From Ovis canadensis (Eukaryota; Chordata; Mammalia; Artiodactyla; Bovidae): 64,000 nt of DNA. Within the stretch, counting starts at the first letter, position 1. The number at the start of each line of letters is the position of its first letter. The notes below the pieces were generated by a model. That model searched no databases. It saw only the letters and a program-made list of their open reading frames with translations, and was not told the origin of the DNA. The translations under genes were made by a program, and so were the position numbers. The stretch lies in the NCBI RefSeq assembly GCF_042477335.2, contig NC_091246.1, positions 176,325,001 to 176,389,000 on the forward strand, written 5' to 3'. This document shows, piece by piece, positions 32,414 through 44,554 of the stretch.

Positions 32414-33088
32414 TTAGTTCTCTATTTTAAATATAGCAGCATGTACATGCCAACCCCAAACTCCATATATATCCCTCCCCCTGTCCCACCATTCCCCCCA
32501 GGAACCATAAATTTGTTCTCTTATTCCCTGATTATGTTTCACTCTTGTAAATAAATTTATTTGTATCATTTTTAAGATTCTGCATGTACACGATATCATA
32601 TGATATTTGTCTTTCTCTGTCTGACTTACTTCATTTAGCAAAATCTTCAGATCCATCCATGTTGCTGCAAATGCCATTATTTCATTCTTTTTAATAGCTG
32701 AGTAATATTCCATTACACTCACAGACACACAGACACACACAGACACACACACACACACCCCACATCTTCTTTATCTATTCATCCATCAGTGAATATTTAG
32801 ATTGTTCCCATGTCTTGGCTATTGTAAACAGTGGCACAATTGACATAAAGGTGCATGTATCCTTTCAAACCATGTTTTTCTCCAGATGCCCATGAGTGGG
32901 ATTGTTGGATCATATAATAGCTCTATTTTTAGTACTTTAATGAACCTCCTTACTGTTCTCCATAGTGGCTGTACCAATTTATATTCCCACCAGCAGTGTA
33001 GGAAATTTCTCTTTTCTCCCAACCCTCTCCAGAGTTTATTATTTGTAGTCTTTTTGATAATGGCCATTATGACTGTGTGAGGTGACAT
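32414..33088 (-). pseudogene. L1 ORF2 C-terminal domain, broken
   Basis: Two minus-strand frames carry the end of ORF2. Frame 32819-33088 reads [20 protein letters not shown], the Cys-rich C-terminal region. Frame 32414-32758 reads MEYYSAIKKNEIMAFAATWM and SEVSQTEKDKYHMIS-like text. They are separated by frameshifts and a CA microsatellite. Confidence 0.9.
32714..32758 (+). repeat. (CA)n microsatellite inside L1
   Basis: An imperfect run of CACA and CAGA units replaces the usual TATATA text of this L1 position. It creates the spurious Cys-Val repeat start of a leftward frame. Confidence 0.85.
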
Positions 33089-33412
33089 CTTATTGTACTT
33101 TTGATTTGCATTTCTCTAATAATTAGTGATGTTGAGTGTGTTTTCATGTAGATCTTCTTTGGAGAAATGTCTATTTAGGCTTGCCACCTACTTTTTAATT
33201 GGGTTTTGTTTTTGTTTTTTAGTCACATGAGCTGTTTGCAAATTTTGGAGATTAATCCTTTGTTGGTAGCAGCATTCGTAAATATTTTCTTCCATTGTGT
33301 GGATTATCTTTCATATTGTTTATGGTTTCCTTTGCAGTGCAAAAGCTTTTGAGTTTAATTAGGTCCCATTTGTTTATTTTAGTTTTTATTTCCATTACTC
33401 TAGAAAATAAAT

Positions 33413-33895
33413 CAAAAAAGATATAGCTCAATAGACATGCTTACTTTTGCCTTCAAACCCAAATCATCTTCTGTGGCACAGCTCTTGGGGTGTATGGTGT
33501 CTATAAGGAGCCATGTTGTTCCAGTTAACCTGAACTCCTGACCTGAGTGGCTTTATCCAGCTCACAGGAATTTTAACTAAGGGATAAAGATAAACTCTTA
33601 TTCTTAGGAAGGAGATCTATAAAATTACATCAAGTAGAGAGACAGAATAGCTGAAGTCATGGTAGAGCAGAATTCACAGGCTACATAGAAGAAATTAAGC
33701 TACAGAAAAAAGGACAAAGAAGACATACTAGACACCCATTGAAAAATAAGGAGAAGGCATCTTGTGGTACTGGAAGGTGAAAGATTAAAAAAAGGACTTG
33801 ACCAAAGCGTTTCTAAGAATTACAAAGAATGTAATTTCTAAGAATTACAGTTGGAGTAAGATTCCTAAATTCTCAAAATAACTCCACATTTATCT
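33413..33895. other. Unassigned sequence
   Basis: No repeat or gene recognised. The phrase 'gaattacaaagaatgtaatttctaagaattac' near 33817 is a small local duplication. Confidence 0.35.
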
Positions 33896-34983
33896 TCAGT
33901 TCAGTTTAGTTCAGTCGCTCAGTCATGTCCAATTTTCCAACCCCATGTATCACAGCATGCCAGACCTCCCTGTCCATCACCAACTCCTGGAGTTCACTCA
34001 GACTCACGCCATCAAGTCAGTGATGCCATTCAGCCATCTCATTCTGGGTCATCCCCTTCTCCTCCTGCCCCCAATCCCTCCCAACATCAGAGTCTTTTCC
34101 AATGAGTCAACTCTTCACATGAGGTGGCCAAAGTACTGGAGTTTCAACTTTAGCATCATTCCTTCCAAAGAAATCCCAGGGTTGATCTCCTTTGGAATGG
34201 ACTGGTTGGATCTCCTTGCAGTCCAAGGGACTCTCAGAAGTCTTCTCCAACACCACAGTTCAAAAGCATCAATTCTTTGGCACTCAGCTTTCTTCACAGT
34301 CTAACTCTCACATCCATACATGACCACTGGAAAAACCATAGCCTTGACTAGATGGACCTTTGTTGGCAAAGTAATGTCTCTGCTTTTGTATATGCTATCT
34401 AGGTTGGTCATAACTTTTCTTCCAAGGAGTAAGCATCTTTTAATTTCATGGCTGCAGTCACCATCTGCAGTGATTTGGGAGCCCAAAAAAACAAAGTCTG
34501 ACATTGTTTCCACTGTTTCCACATCTATTTCCCATGAAGTGATGGGACCAGATATCATGATCTTCATTTTCTGAATGTTGAGCTTTAAGCCAACTTTTTT
34601 GCTCTCCTCTTTCACTTTCATTAAGAGGCTTTTTAGTTCCTCTTCACTTTCTGCCATAAGGGTGGTGTCATCTGCATATCTGAGGTTATTGATATTTGTC
34701 CTGGCAATCTTGATTCCAGCTTATGCTTTTTCCAGTCCAGTGTTTCTCATGATGTACTCTGCATATAAGTTAAATAAGGAGGGTGACAATATACAGCCTT
34801 GACGTACTCCTTTTCCTATTTGGAACCAGTCTGTTGTTCCATGTCCAGTTCTAACTGTTGTCTCATGACCTGCATATAGGTTTCTCAAGAAGCAGGTCAG
34901 GTGGTCTGGTATTCCCATCTCTTTCAGAATTTTCCACAGTTTCTTGTGATCCACACAGTCAAAGGCTTTGGCATAGTCAATAA
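33896..34983 (-). mobile_element. BovB LINE, 5'-truncated
   Basis: Runs from the GAACT-type 3' end at 33896 to RT motif A at 34983. The YADD region is legible near 34665-34680 as YADDTTLM. The thumb frame 34301-34657 is open for 118 codons and ends in MYGCES, and the frame at 34721-34954 holds motif B. It is among the better preserved copies but lacks the endonuclease. Confidence 0.94.
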
Positions 34984-35244
34984 TGTTAGCTAAAGCTCTT
35001 AAGCAAAATTGATAATTTTTTCAAATAATGAATAATCTTGGTCTAGGTGGTTCTCCTGATGATAAAGACAAAGGATAAATATATAGAAGATAGATTCCTC
35101 CTAGTAACAGTTCTTGGCCAGTCCTAAAGGGAAAAATGACACTAACAGAACTGGGATAAAATCATAAATTCATATAATTGATGATCTGAAGTAAACTCCT
35201 AAAATAGTATTTACCTTGCCTATAGCATTTCATATAATCTTTTT

Positions 35245-36112
35245 TGCCAGAGTCCAGCTCCAGCAGCCAGGGATTCACCCTGAAGGGGTGAGTGGTATCA
35301 GTGAGAATCTGAGGCAGCCTCTCAGTTTTCTTGGACTGCCTGTTTATTTCAAGCTATGATTCTCTTTTATACTTTTACAAAAGCATTAGGTCAGAGGTTT
35401 GATATTTTTAGTTCTCATAGACTCAGATTTATTTTTCTCCAAAAACCATTTTTGCCCCTCAAAAGGAGTTTCTTCCTCAGTGACTCTCTTCTCTACTTTT
35501 TCTTATCTGTCCTTGTGAATACACTGTAACTCATCCTAATGTCTGGGCTGCATACCACATTCCTCAGTTTATTTCTTATCTTTCTAAGTCCTGTTTGCCC
35601 CTAGTATCCTAAGTTCACTACTTCTTAGAAAAGGCTTCTAGCTAATAATATCTCTAAAGTCCCTAATTTCTATAAGCTATAGTAGACATTACAACATCCC
35701 TTAAATCTTTAGCTTCTTACTATTTTAATTATTCCTAAGCCCTAAATTCAGCAAACTCTTGCCATAAACGCTTTCCTCAGAAATAGGCCTCAGATAGCAA
35801 TCCCTCCCATGGTCTCAAGCTGCGGCCTACGTGCTCACCCTGGAACACTCTTTTGTAAAAGTTATTGAACAAATTTCAATGATTAACTTCACGAATTATT
35901 CTTTGAGCACAGTTGCAGAAGGATTTATGCCTTCTCATGCTCCTCTCAAAAACAATAAGCACCTTAATATTCTCTTCAATCAACTCAGCCAAGGAAAGGA
36001 AAAAACAAGTCAGAATCACAAAGCCTAACTCCTTCATTCCGGGTCCGTGCCTATGGAACAAACGGAGGGGGCTTAGGGCCATGCTTCCATTTTGTCAGGA
36101 ATGCCTAACTCA
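35245..36112 (-). mobile_element. Solo LTR of an endogenous retrovirus
   Basis: On the minus strand it begins TGAGTTAGGCATTCC and ends GGACTCTGGCA. Near its end, in the right order and spacing, are AAAAGTATAAAAGAG (TATA box) and GAAATAAACAGG (poly(A) signal) 15-20 bases apart. A compact TATA/poly(A) pair of this kind is common in class II LTRs, so I lean to that class. No second LTR or coding sequence is near. Exact ends and target duplication are not certain. Confidence 0.72.
35364..35371 (-). promoter_or_regulatory. TATA box of the solo LTR
   Basis: Minus-strand TATAAAAG, with AATAAA at 35343-35348 (TTTATT on plus) 16 bases downstream. These are predicted signals only. Confidence 0.55.
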
Positions 36113-36139
36113 GCTTCCACACTATTTTTTTTTTTTATC

Positions 36140-36225
36140 CTTACAGCAGTCATATGACATATTATTATCCTCATTTTTAAATGTTGGAGACTAAAACTCA
36201 AAGAAACTTAAGAACTTACATGGAG
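36140..36225 (+). mobile_element. MIR SINE remnant
   Basis: 'catattattatcctcattttt', then 'gagactaaaactcaaagaaac' and 'ttaagaacttacatgg' follow the MIR core and 3' order. Confidence 0.5.
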
Positions 36226-36374
36226 GAGAGTGGTATAGCACAAATTTCTTCCATAATACAGGAGAATGACTTTCTGCCTTTTTCTCTTTCTGCCTCCTAC
36301 AGTAATGGCTAGGAATCCTTCTAAGTATCTTTGTCAAACTAGGTTCATTGTATGATCTTATTATTCATACAGGA

Positions 36375-36600
36375 CATATGCAGCATTCCAGGTGGAGCGA
36401 ACACCAAGTACAAAGGAACATAGGTATACAGTGATTGGGTATTTTGAGAGAACTACATAAAATGCTATTTCTAGTAGAGAGTTCAAAATGTGGAGTAGTA
36501 ACAGATGAAATCAGAGAGCTAGGAGGGGTGTCAATTTTTGGAGAAAATCACAAAATTCTGTAAAGCAATTATCCTTTAATTAAAAAAATAAAAGAATTTA
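36375..36600 (+). mobile_element. Ancient interspersed repeat plus a short L1 3' end
   Basis: 36375-36535 resembles a placental repeat with 'gcattccaggtggagcgaac' and 'caagtacaaaggaac'; I cannot name its family. 36545-36600, with 'acaaaattctgtaaagcaat' and 'tatcctttaattaaaaa', looks like the last bases of a ruminant L1. Confidence 0.42.
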
Positions 36601-38935
36601 ACAAAAGGATCAGAAATCACCATTTAAAGAGTGAGTGTGTCATTTCTGAGCCACAAGGAAAAAAAAAAACAACACATAAGACATGATTATATACACATAT
36701 GGAAAGAGATATGGACAGACAAACTATGCCTTAGAATTTTGAAACAAGACAAAAGGGAGGTAAAATAGTATAAAACTATCTCTACCCGCTATGTTTTATT
36801 TTGGATACACACAGACTTTGGGGTATAAACCTGTACTTTTGAGATAACACTGCAATCTTCATAAGCAAATCCAGGCATTTTTCTCTGGATAAATATTTTC
36901 TGTAATTCCAATACATTCCTTGGCAAATTACAAAATAATGTTCCTTATAGACCAAGAGTACACTTGATGAGCACATATGAAAATGTCTTGCTCCCAAGAC
37001 CCAGGGAACCTGGGCATTCAATTCCATGAGCCTACAAGCTGATTCCTTGGACTCTGACTCTCCAGACACTTGCCAGTATGTAGATGGATGGTGTTAATTT
37101 CAGATGGGGAAATCTACTAATGCTGTCCTCAACCCGGCAAACAAGGTCAGACATTTGTAAGAGCTGTAGTCCTCCAGGAAAACATGTGCCACTTTATTCT
37201 CTCTGGTGTTTTTTTTTTTTTTGGTTAATATTCTGTCTAGAGATTTATTTTTAAAAATGTACGTGTATCAAAGATAATGAGAAATATTCCCATGTCTAAA
37301 TTTTCTATGATTCCCAATCACTGAAAATATGAAGAGCTTCCTTAGTTTGATTAGAGAGCAGACTGTCATCAGGCTGAAAAGCATCAGCTGTCTGGAGGAG
37401 AGTTGAAATCGCTGTACTTTCAGGTCAGTTCATCAGACTGGCCTTTTAGGTTCGTAGAGAACTCATTGCAATAAAACTTGTGAAATGGGTGACACATCTT
37501 TGAACACCTCCTAATTCTTTACCCTCCTCCGTGTCCTGCAATGCTTCTCTCCTCCTTATGTTTTTATCCTCTTCCATAACTCTTATCATCTAATCAAAAT
37601 TAACCAGTATTTCTTAAGCAGAAATTAGGCACAGAATGGTTCTAGTTATTGTGGGAAAATAAGGTCATTGCCCTTAAAGAGCTTTTAATTTAGATGAGGA
37701 GACAAGATATTTACCAAAAAAAAGAAAAACAAGTATAACAACAGATGGTGAAAAGCTACTACTGTGTATCTGTTTGGTACTTTGTTTCCTACGTGCAGTT
37801 TGTTAAGACATCCAATGGTAGCAATCAGAATTTATAGCCAGCACAGTCTGCCTTAATCCACTTGTCACTAACATGGAAACTCACAGAGAGAAGATTCAGA
37901 AGTGGCTCCAAGATATTGAGCTTGGATGACAAGAGTCAATTATTGCATTATTCAAAAAGATAGGAAGTAAACAAGAGACCTTTTTTTTGGAAGGAAAATG
38001 AATCTCTAAAAGAACTGCTCAGATAATGTTTCTCACTCATCTATTAAAAAAAAAAAAAGGCTGTGATGTCTTGCTGTTGGATTGTTGAGTTTGGTAGAGC
38101 AAAATCTTACTTGCAGCAGTTATTGTGCTAGGCAACAGAGACATAAGATTTAATAAATTATACTCTCTACCCTGAACCTTGGTATAAGTAGAAGAAGGTC
38201 ATGAATAGATGGATTCCTTGAGGAAAAAGACTTAAAGATTAAGTGAAGGTGAATTATTATGGAGCAAGCACACCTGCCTTCCGAATCAGCATCCATCAGT
38301 GGAGAACAGTCACCAAAAAGAGAGCAGTGGCAGGATTCTGTGGCTCTTTGCTTGCTGTGCCAGCACACAGAAGTCTGGATATTAGGCTCCAGAAGAGGGA
38401 CTCTGGTCAAAGGTCTGGGGGCTCCTAAACTCCTTGGCTGGGGACCTTGTCCCCAAGCTTAATCCAGAATTGAAGCACTCATTAACTGAGAGAACACCCT
38501 CCCCTTTGGTGATTAAGAAACTGAGGTCTAAACATTAAGAATACAACTATACAACTAGTAGAATTCCTGTGCCATCAATCCAGTATTCACAGTCATGAGA
38601 ATTTTAGTGCCTCCACTGGTATCATCAGGGACTAGAGTTCAAACCACTGAGCATGTAATGTGGTTATAGTTAGTCAACATGGTAGAACCATTACTCTGAA
38701 CTCTTGTTGCGATCCTCTGCAGGACTGTATGCCTTTAAGCATCAGTGTAACGAGTTTCTTGGAAGCTTTGTAGCAGCCAGTCTTGTAAAAGTTAACCCTA
38801 ACTTTCAGATGTCAAAAAACCAGAAATCTGCTTTGGGAAACACTAACCTTAGGAGACAGGGTTCAGAGCCACAGAGTTAAAGAGAGAGATGAATTTCAAG
38901 TAAAATGACATTTAAAATGCTGTATGTTACTGAAT
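36601..38935. other. Unassigned sequence, unique by eye
   Basis: A 2.3-kb stretch without a recognisable gene or young repeat. A poly(T) run lies at 37209-37222 and poly(A) runs at 37717-37726 and 38045-38058. 37610-37720 ('ggcacagaatggttctagttattg ... gagcttttaatttagatgagg') may be an ancient repeat of the kind seen at 19095. Open frames of up to 95 codons have no identifiable content. Confidence 0.35.
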
Positions 38936-39580
38936 CTATTGCCAACATCCACTAAATCATAGAAAAAGCAAGAAAATTCCAGAAAAAAAATCTACTTCAG
39001 CTTCACTGACTATGCTAAAGCCTTTGACTGTGTAGATGACAACAAACTGTGGAAAATTCTTAAAAAGATGACAATCCCAGACCACCATACCTGCCTCCTG
39101 AAAAACCGTGTACAGGTCAAGAAGCAACAGTTAGAACTGGACATGGGATGACTGACTGGTTCCAAATTGGGAAAGGAGTACATCAAAGCTGTATATTGTC
39201 ACTCTGCTTATTTAATTTATATGCATAGTACAGCATGCAAAATGCCAGGCTGCATAAAGCACTAGCTGGAATCAAGACTGCCAGGGGAAATATCAATAAC
39301 CTCAGATATGCAGATGACACCACCCTTATGGCAGAAAGCGAAGAGGAACTAAAGAGCTTCTTGTTGAAGGTAAAAGAGAGAATGAAAAAACTGGCTTAAA
39401 ACAACATTCAAAAACTTAAGATCATGGGGTCCAGTCCTATTACTTCATGGCAAATAGATGGGGAAACAATGGAAACAGTGACAGACTTTATTTCCTTGGG
39501 CTCCAAAATCACTGATGATAGTGCCTGCAGCCACAAAATTTAAAAATGTTTGCTCCTTGGAAGAAAAGCTATGACAACAG
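38936..39580 (+). mobile_element. BovB LINE fragment lacking both ends, highly diverged
   Basis: Covers the RT from before motif A ('gactatgctaaagcctttga') through the YADD box ('agatatgcagatgacacc', about 39304) to the thumb, and stops near 39580 without the C-terminal part or tail. No open frame over 60 codons survives. Loss of the 3' end implies a later deletion. Confidence 0.88.
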
Positions 39581-39985
39581 CCAAAAACATAAATAATTTT
39601 TAAAACTTTAAATAATTGTTAAAAAATAAAGATGCTCAAATGGTTTCTAGTTCTGCTGATGAGTTATCTGTGTGTTAAATTAAAGGGCATCATGGGTACT
39701 TATATAAGTGTTTTCATTTGATTAGGGCTAATTTTATGACTATACTCTTGACTCATGGAATATCTCTAACGGTGATCAAGCCAAGCTGAGAGAGTCATCT
39801 TTCTCTATCACCCTTCACATTTCATCATCATTCTGCTCCTCTCCTTTTATTTCAGACAGTTCTGTCTCTACAAGACAGCATCCGTACACATCTTTTCTCC
39901 CCCCTCACCCCAAGCCTGATCGGTCAGAACAATTGTGGCCAGAATCAGTGGTGGACAAACTGAATGGGAATTTTCCTCTCTTCTT
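39581..39985. other. Unassigned sequence
   Basis: AT-rich sequence and then a C-rich patch near 39898-39912. Nothing recognised. Confidence 0.35.
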
Positions 39986-39994
39986 AGGAAATCA

Positions 39995-40198
39995 CGTGAA
40001 AGTACTAGTCAGTCATATCCAACTCTGTGACCCCATGGACTGTAACTTGCTAGGCTCCTCTCTCCATGCAATTCTCCAGGCAAGACTACTGGAGTAGGTA
40101 GCCATTCCTTTCTTCAGGGGATCTTCTCTATCCAGGGATAAAACCTGGGCCTCCCGCATTGCAGACAAATTCTTTACAGTCTGAGCCACTAGTGAAGC
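39995..40198 (-). mobile_element. Bov-tA SINE
   Basis: Minus-strand copy from 'gtgaaagtactagtcagtc' to 'gagccactagtgaag'. The flanks aggaaatca at 39986-39994 and 40199-40207 are the target duplication. Confidence 0.9.
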
Positions 40199-40260
40199 AG
40201 GAAATCATGTATCTAACTTCAATAACTACAAAGGAAGGAAGCAGGCACAAGTGAATTGAC

Positions 40261-40640
40261 TTTTTTTTTTTCCTTTTTACAGGCTAAGCAAGTTACAACT
40301 GTAATTTTACATTTGTAACACTTTTTGAAGTACAACATTCAGGCACCAAATGAAGAAGTAGGTACAGAAAGTTTCAGAACATTTCAAAATCAGAAGAAAG
40401 GTAAATGACTATACCAACATTGAACAGTCAGATGTTTCTGATCCATTTTAGTTTCTTCAACTTCTGTGTTAATACCATGCAGTTGAAAAATGGCTTGTTT
40501 TCAGGATGAAAAACCATCACATCCTAGAATTTGTCTCTCTTTGGTGGATTTTGTCTTTGGTTTTTCTTTTTTTCAGTTTTGGATATTTCCATTTGAGACT
40601 TAATGACCTTCTTCAGGATATGTCACGGCAATGTGACAAC
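40261..40640 (-). other. Possible retrocopy of an mRNA 3' part, source unknown
   Basis: A T-run at 40261-40271 is followed by non-repetitive sequence. On the minus strand this would read as a transcript ending in A. The minus text includes a Lys-rich stretch (EISKTEKKKNQRQN) and then stop-rich, UTR-like sequence. I cannot name a parent gene, find no exact target duplication, and see no AATAAA directly before the A run. Confidence 0.25.
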
Positions 40641-42545
40641 AATAGCCCAGGTAGTTGAGTGCCAACATCGGTCAAAATAATAGCCTAGTATCATGAAGAG
40701 ACTTTAACCAGTTGAATGGTTGTTTTTTCCCTTCACTTTTCAACTCATTATTCAAAAAGCACACACATCCCTGCAGATCATTTCATATATGAAACATTTA
40801 TTAAGTTGCATTATATTAAGCAGAGAAAGTTAACATGGCCTGTTTCCTAATGCAGGTCCTTGGTTATACTATTAGAAATGTTCTCAGCACATGGTAAGTC
40901 TACAGATCTTCCTTAGTTTATATCTGGGACTCAGGCAACATTAACTAGAGCCAATAATAATTTTATTCAGAGAACAAGCGTATGGTCTAATTCACACCAT
41001 TGTTTCCTCAAGATTAAAAGATACATTTTTTTTTAAATACAAGCCTTTGAACACAATAGCTTTTTGGATTTTTTTTTTTGAATATTCTTTGAATACAGAA
41101 TACCATTCATCCTGTTGTAGCACGCCTTGCCAAATTGAAGGTCACAGGCTCCTAGCACGCTAAAGGAGGAACTCATGAATACATATGGAGCATACTTTCA
41201 GTGGCAGAGATGGAGATTGCTGGGCCCAGATGGGTCTGTATTCATTGTGAAACACATGCCTGGGAAGATCATCCACTCTTTTCCCTTCATTCTCTTGCTC
41301 TAAATAGCTTTTCCCTATTAACATTGACTACTAAAAATAAGTGTTGTTCCAAAGAGTCCATTTAAGGCTTTTTCTTAAAAGGAAAATGTTTATATTACGA
41401 GGAGAATCATGATCTGAAAAATTCAAACATCTGTTCTCTTCAAATGATTAATGTATCCCACTGATCCTACTTCATAAAACTTTCTCGTTGCACTGCCATT
41501 GTTGGCCCTCAACACTTCCTACCTGGAATAAAATTATTGCAATAGTTCACTTCTTGATTCCCTAGCCTTACCTCTATACATATATGTCAGGGTGTGCCAC
41601 TGAAGTGGGTATCATGGCTGAGAGAGGCAAACCTCTTTCTTGGGTTCATCTTTTAGCACATCTCTAAAATACTCTTTTTCTCTTTCTGTCAACTGACAAT
41701 TGTTCTATTAATTCCTTAGAAATCAGCTCTAATACTGGGAAGTGAGTTTTGTAAAATTCTATTTTTTAGGGGCATATGAACAATTCCATTTTAGTGTTTG
41801 ACCTCAGAAAATAATTTTTTCCTATTTTCTTTTGTGACTTTGGTAAATACTCAGATAACATAGCCATAAACTAATTCTTGAATCTAGAGAAAGTATTTCT
41901 AATACTTATACCCTAAACAAGTGGTTATACACATACATCTCTGCTTTAGGCCCATGGAATGCCAGGCTCTCTGATGGCACCATTTCTGCAATGTCATTCC
42001 TGAAGACTATAGTATCTTCCTCCCTTGATCCACTCAGTAAAACTAGTTCAGTATATGTTGTCTGACAGACCAGGCAGAGTCAGTTCCCATTATTTCAGGC
42101 ACTTAGAAACTTTATTTATACCATAATTTTATATATATATAAAATAATCCTCCTGAATTTTGAAATTTAAATTTGCCATTGTCTTCTTCCACCAAGGCCT
42201 GTGTTATCTTTCAACTCTCATGTATTATGTCAGGAATACTGTTGTCTCATGATAAGATTTTAATATCTGCATTAAGTAAATCTTTAAACCAGCGTTACTG
42301 TATGAACTTGTAGCAGTTCAAGTATTTTAGAAAGGTCATGAGCTCTGAACATAGGTTTGAAACATGGCATATGTGGCAATATGATTAAGGATTTTTACCA
42401 GGAAGGCCAAAAAGAGCATAGAAACTCAGCAAAAACTATGAAGTTAAATCTACTGAGGCTAATGGGAAAATTATTATCTTCTAAAAGATAGCACAAGTTC
42501 TTGTTCTGAATTTTCATATGTAATACAGATACATACACATGTATG
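40641..42545. other. Unassigned AT-rich sequence
   Basis: No repeat or gene recognised. T-runs lie at 41024-41033 and 41071-41080, and a short TA repeat at 42131-42142. Confidence 0.35.
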
Positions 42546-42589
42546 AGCACGCACACACACACACACACACGCACACACACACACACTCA
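42546..42589 (+). repeat. (CA)n microsatellite
   Basis: About 20 CA units with GC interruptions. It gives rise to a meaningless Cys-Val open frame on the minus strand. Confidence 0.9.
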
Positions 42590-42818
42590 ATACAGATATC
42601 ATTAGCTTTCTTTTAGTCATTAGTGTCCGTAAATAGGTCCAATATCATATTGTCCGTATACAGGGAGACAGAACTATACAATGGTTGAACTGATAGATTT
42701 TGGAGGCACACTGGCATTATTCAAATTTGGCCCTGCCATTTTTATATATAAGATTTCTGTTGCACTTAATGGTAATAACAATAATCACTATACCAGAGTA
42801 TATTGTTAGGATTAAACT

Positions 42819-43097
42819 GCTGCTGCTGCTGCTGCTAAGTCGCTTCAGTCGTGTCCGACTCTGTGCGACCCCATAGATGGCAGGCCATCAGGTTCCACCA
42901 TTCCTGCGATTCTCGAGGCAAGAACACTGGAGTGGGTTGCCATTTCCTTCTCCAATGTATGAAAGTGAAAAGTGAAAGTGAAGTCGCTCAGTCGTGTCCG
43001 ACTCTTAGCGACCCCATAGACTGCAGCCTACCAGGCTCTTCCACCCATGGGATTTTCCAGGCAAGAGTACTGGAGTGGGGTGCCATTGCCTTCTCCA
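42819..43097 (-). mobile_element. Bov-A2 dimeric SINE
   Basis: Minus-strand Bov-A2 with its (GCT)n end at left. The exact 12-bp target duplication taggattaaact lies at 42807-42818 and 43098-43109. Confidence 0.95.
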
Positions 43098-43149
43098 TAG
43101 GATTAAACTAAATAGTATAAATCATTCTAGCCATTCTTGAAAATGAACA

Positions 43150-44158
43150 TGATTCTGGGAGTCATACTATCTGATTTCAAAACTTATTATAAAGCTATAG
43201 TATGACAGTCACATAATGATAGACATCAAAATCAATGGAATAGTCAGAAGTAGACTCACACTTATACCATCAAATGAGTTTTGACAAAGATAATAAGCCA
43301 ATACAATAGATGAACCTTGACTCATGCCTCAAACCATCCACAAAAATTACCTGAAACTGATCATAAACCTAAATAAAAGAGATAAAAATATTAAAACTTA
43401 GAAGAAAGCAAGGAAGAAAATTCTTGTGATGTTGAACTAGGGAAAAAAAGAAAATATAAACCAAATACAAAAAGTACAAAATGCAAAAGAAAATTAATAG
43501 AGTCCCTTGGAAAACAAGATCAAACTAGTCAATCCTAAGGAAATCAACTGTGAATACTCATTGGAAGGACCGATGCTGAAGGTGAAGCTCCAATACTTTG
43601 GCCACATGATGTGAAGAAGTGACTCGTTGGAAAAGATCCTGATGCTGGGAAAGATAGACGGCAGGAGGAGAAGGGGACAACAGAGGACAAGATGGTTGGT
43701 TAGCATCACTGACTCACTGGACATGAGTTTGAACAAACTCCAGGAGATGGTGAAGGACAGGGAAGCCTGGCAAGCTGTAGTCCATGGGGTCACAAAGGGT
43801 CAGACATGACTGAGCAGCTGAACAACAATATTCATATAAATTAAAGCTCATTGAAAGATAATGTTAAAAAAAAAAAGGAAAGTCATAGACTTGGAGAAAA
43901 TGTGTGTAATGTGTGTATAACATATAACTAACTAAGGGATCTGCTTCCAGAAGTATAAAGAACCATTACAATGTAATATTAAAAAGATGACCAAAAAAAT
44001 TAAAGAAAACAAGTAAAAGTTGAACATATATTTCACAAATAAATACAAACAGCAAACAGGATATGAACATGTGTTAATCAGTACTTTTCACCAGAGAAAT
44101 GCAAATTAAACCACATAAAAAGCACTATACATCTATTAAAATGGTTAAATTTTAAAAA
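43150..44158 (+). mobile_element. L1 LINE fragment, old, split by a BovB
   Basis: 43150-43499 contains 'ctgatttcaaaacttattat' and 'aatcaatggaatagtcagaa', typical of the ORF2 region after RT. It resumes at 43831 and includes 'gaaatgcaaattaaaccaca' and 'tctattaaaatggttaaa'. Heavily mutated, with no open frame. Confidence 0.75.
43500..43826 (+). mobile_element. BovB LINE 3' end nested in L1
   Basis: The last 330 bases or so of BovB, from 'gagtcccttggaaaacaag' to 'gactgagcagctgaacaac'. The 4-bp flank aata occurs at 43496-43499 and 43827-43830, a possible target duplication. Confidence 0.9.
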
Positions 44159-44370
44159 AATTGTATTGAAGTCTAGTTAATTTACAATGTGTTAATTTCT
44201 GCTGTTACAACAAAGTGATTCAGTGATTCAGTTATACACACATACACACACATATATATACACATTCCTTTTCATATTCATTTCTAGTATGGTTTATCCC
44301 AGGATATTTAACAAAATTCCCTGTGCTACACAGTACAAACTTGTTGTTTACCCATTATATATAAGAGTTT
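44159..44370 (-). mobile_element. L1 3'-UTR fragment, ruminant type
   Basis: 'tagttaatttacaatgtg', 'caaagtgattcag', 'tatggtttatcccaggatat' and 'ccctgtgctacacagtac' match the minus strand of the L1 3' end. Its orientation is opposite to the preceding L1, so it is a separate insertion. Confidence 0.72.
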
Positions 44371-44374
44371 GGGT

Positions 44375-44547
44375 TCAATAAGACACAGGTTCAATCCCTG
44401 GGTCAGGAAGATCTCTTGGAGAAGGAAATGGCAACCCACTCTCATATTCTTGCCTGGGAAATCCCATGGACAGAAGAATCTGGTGGGCTACATCCATGAG
44501 GTTGCAATGAGTCAGACACAACTTAGCAACTGAGCAGGCATGCATGC
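44375..44547 (+). mobile_element. Bov-tA SINE lacking the tRNA head
   Basis: Begins at 'agacacaggttcaatccctg' (the B-box region) and runs to 'gagcaggcatgcatgcac'. The first 50 bases or so of the family are missing. Confidence 0.88.
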
Positions 44548-44554
44548 ACCATAT

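Larger units (their letters stand above)
31440..33412 (-). mobile_element. L1 LINE, 5'-truncated, split by a BovB
   Basis: The minus-strand L1 3' UTR starts about 31440-31530, is interrupted by a BovB, and resumes at 32339 ('ttttaaaaattctttccc'). It continues through the ORF2 C-terminus to about 33412. The text is of the older ruminant/mammalian L1 type. Only the last 1.1 kb or so of the element is present, as is usual after incomplete reverse transcription. Confidence 0.92.

Noticed and set aside
42395..42586. Cys-Val repeat protein frame
   Set aside because: Produced by a CA microsatellite. The frame at 32414-32758 starts the same way, for the same reason.
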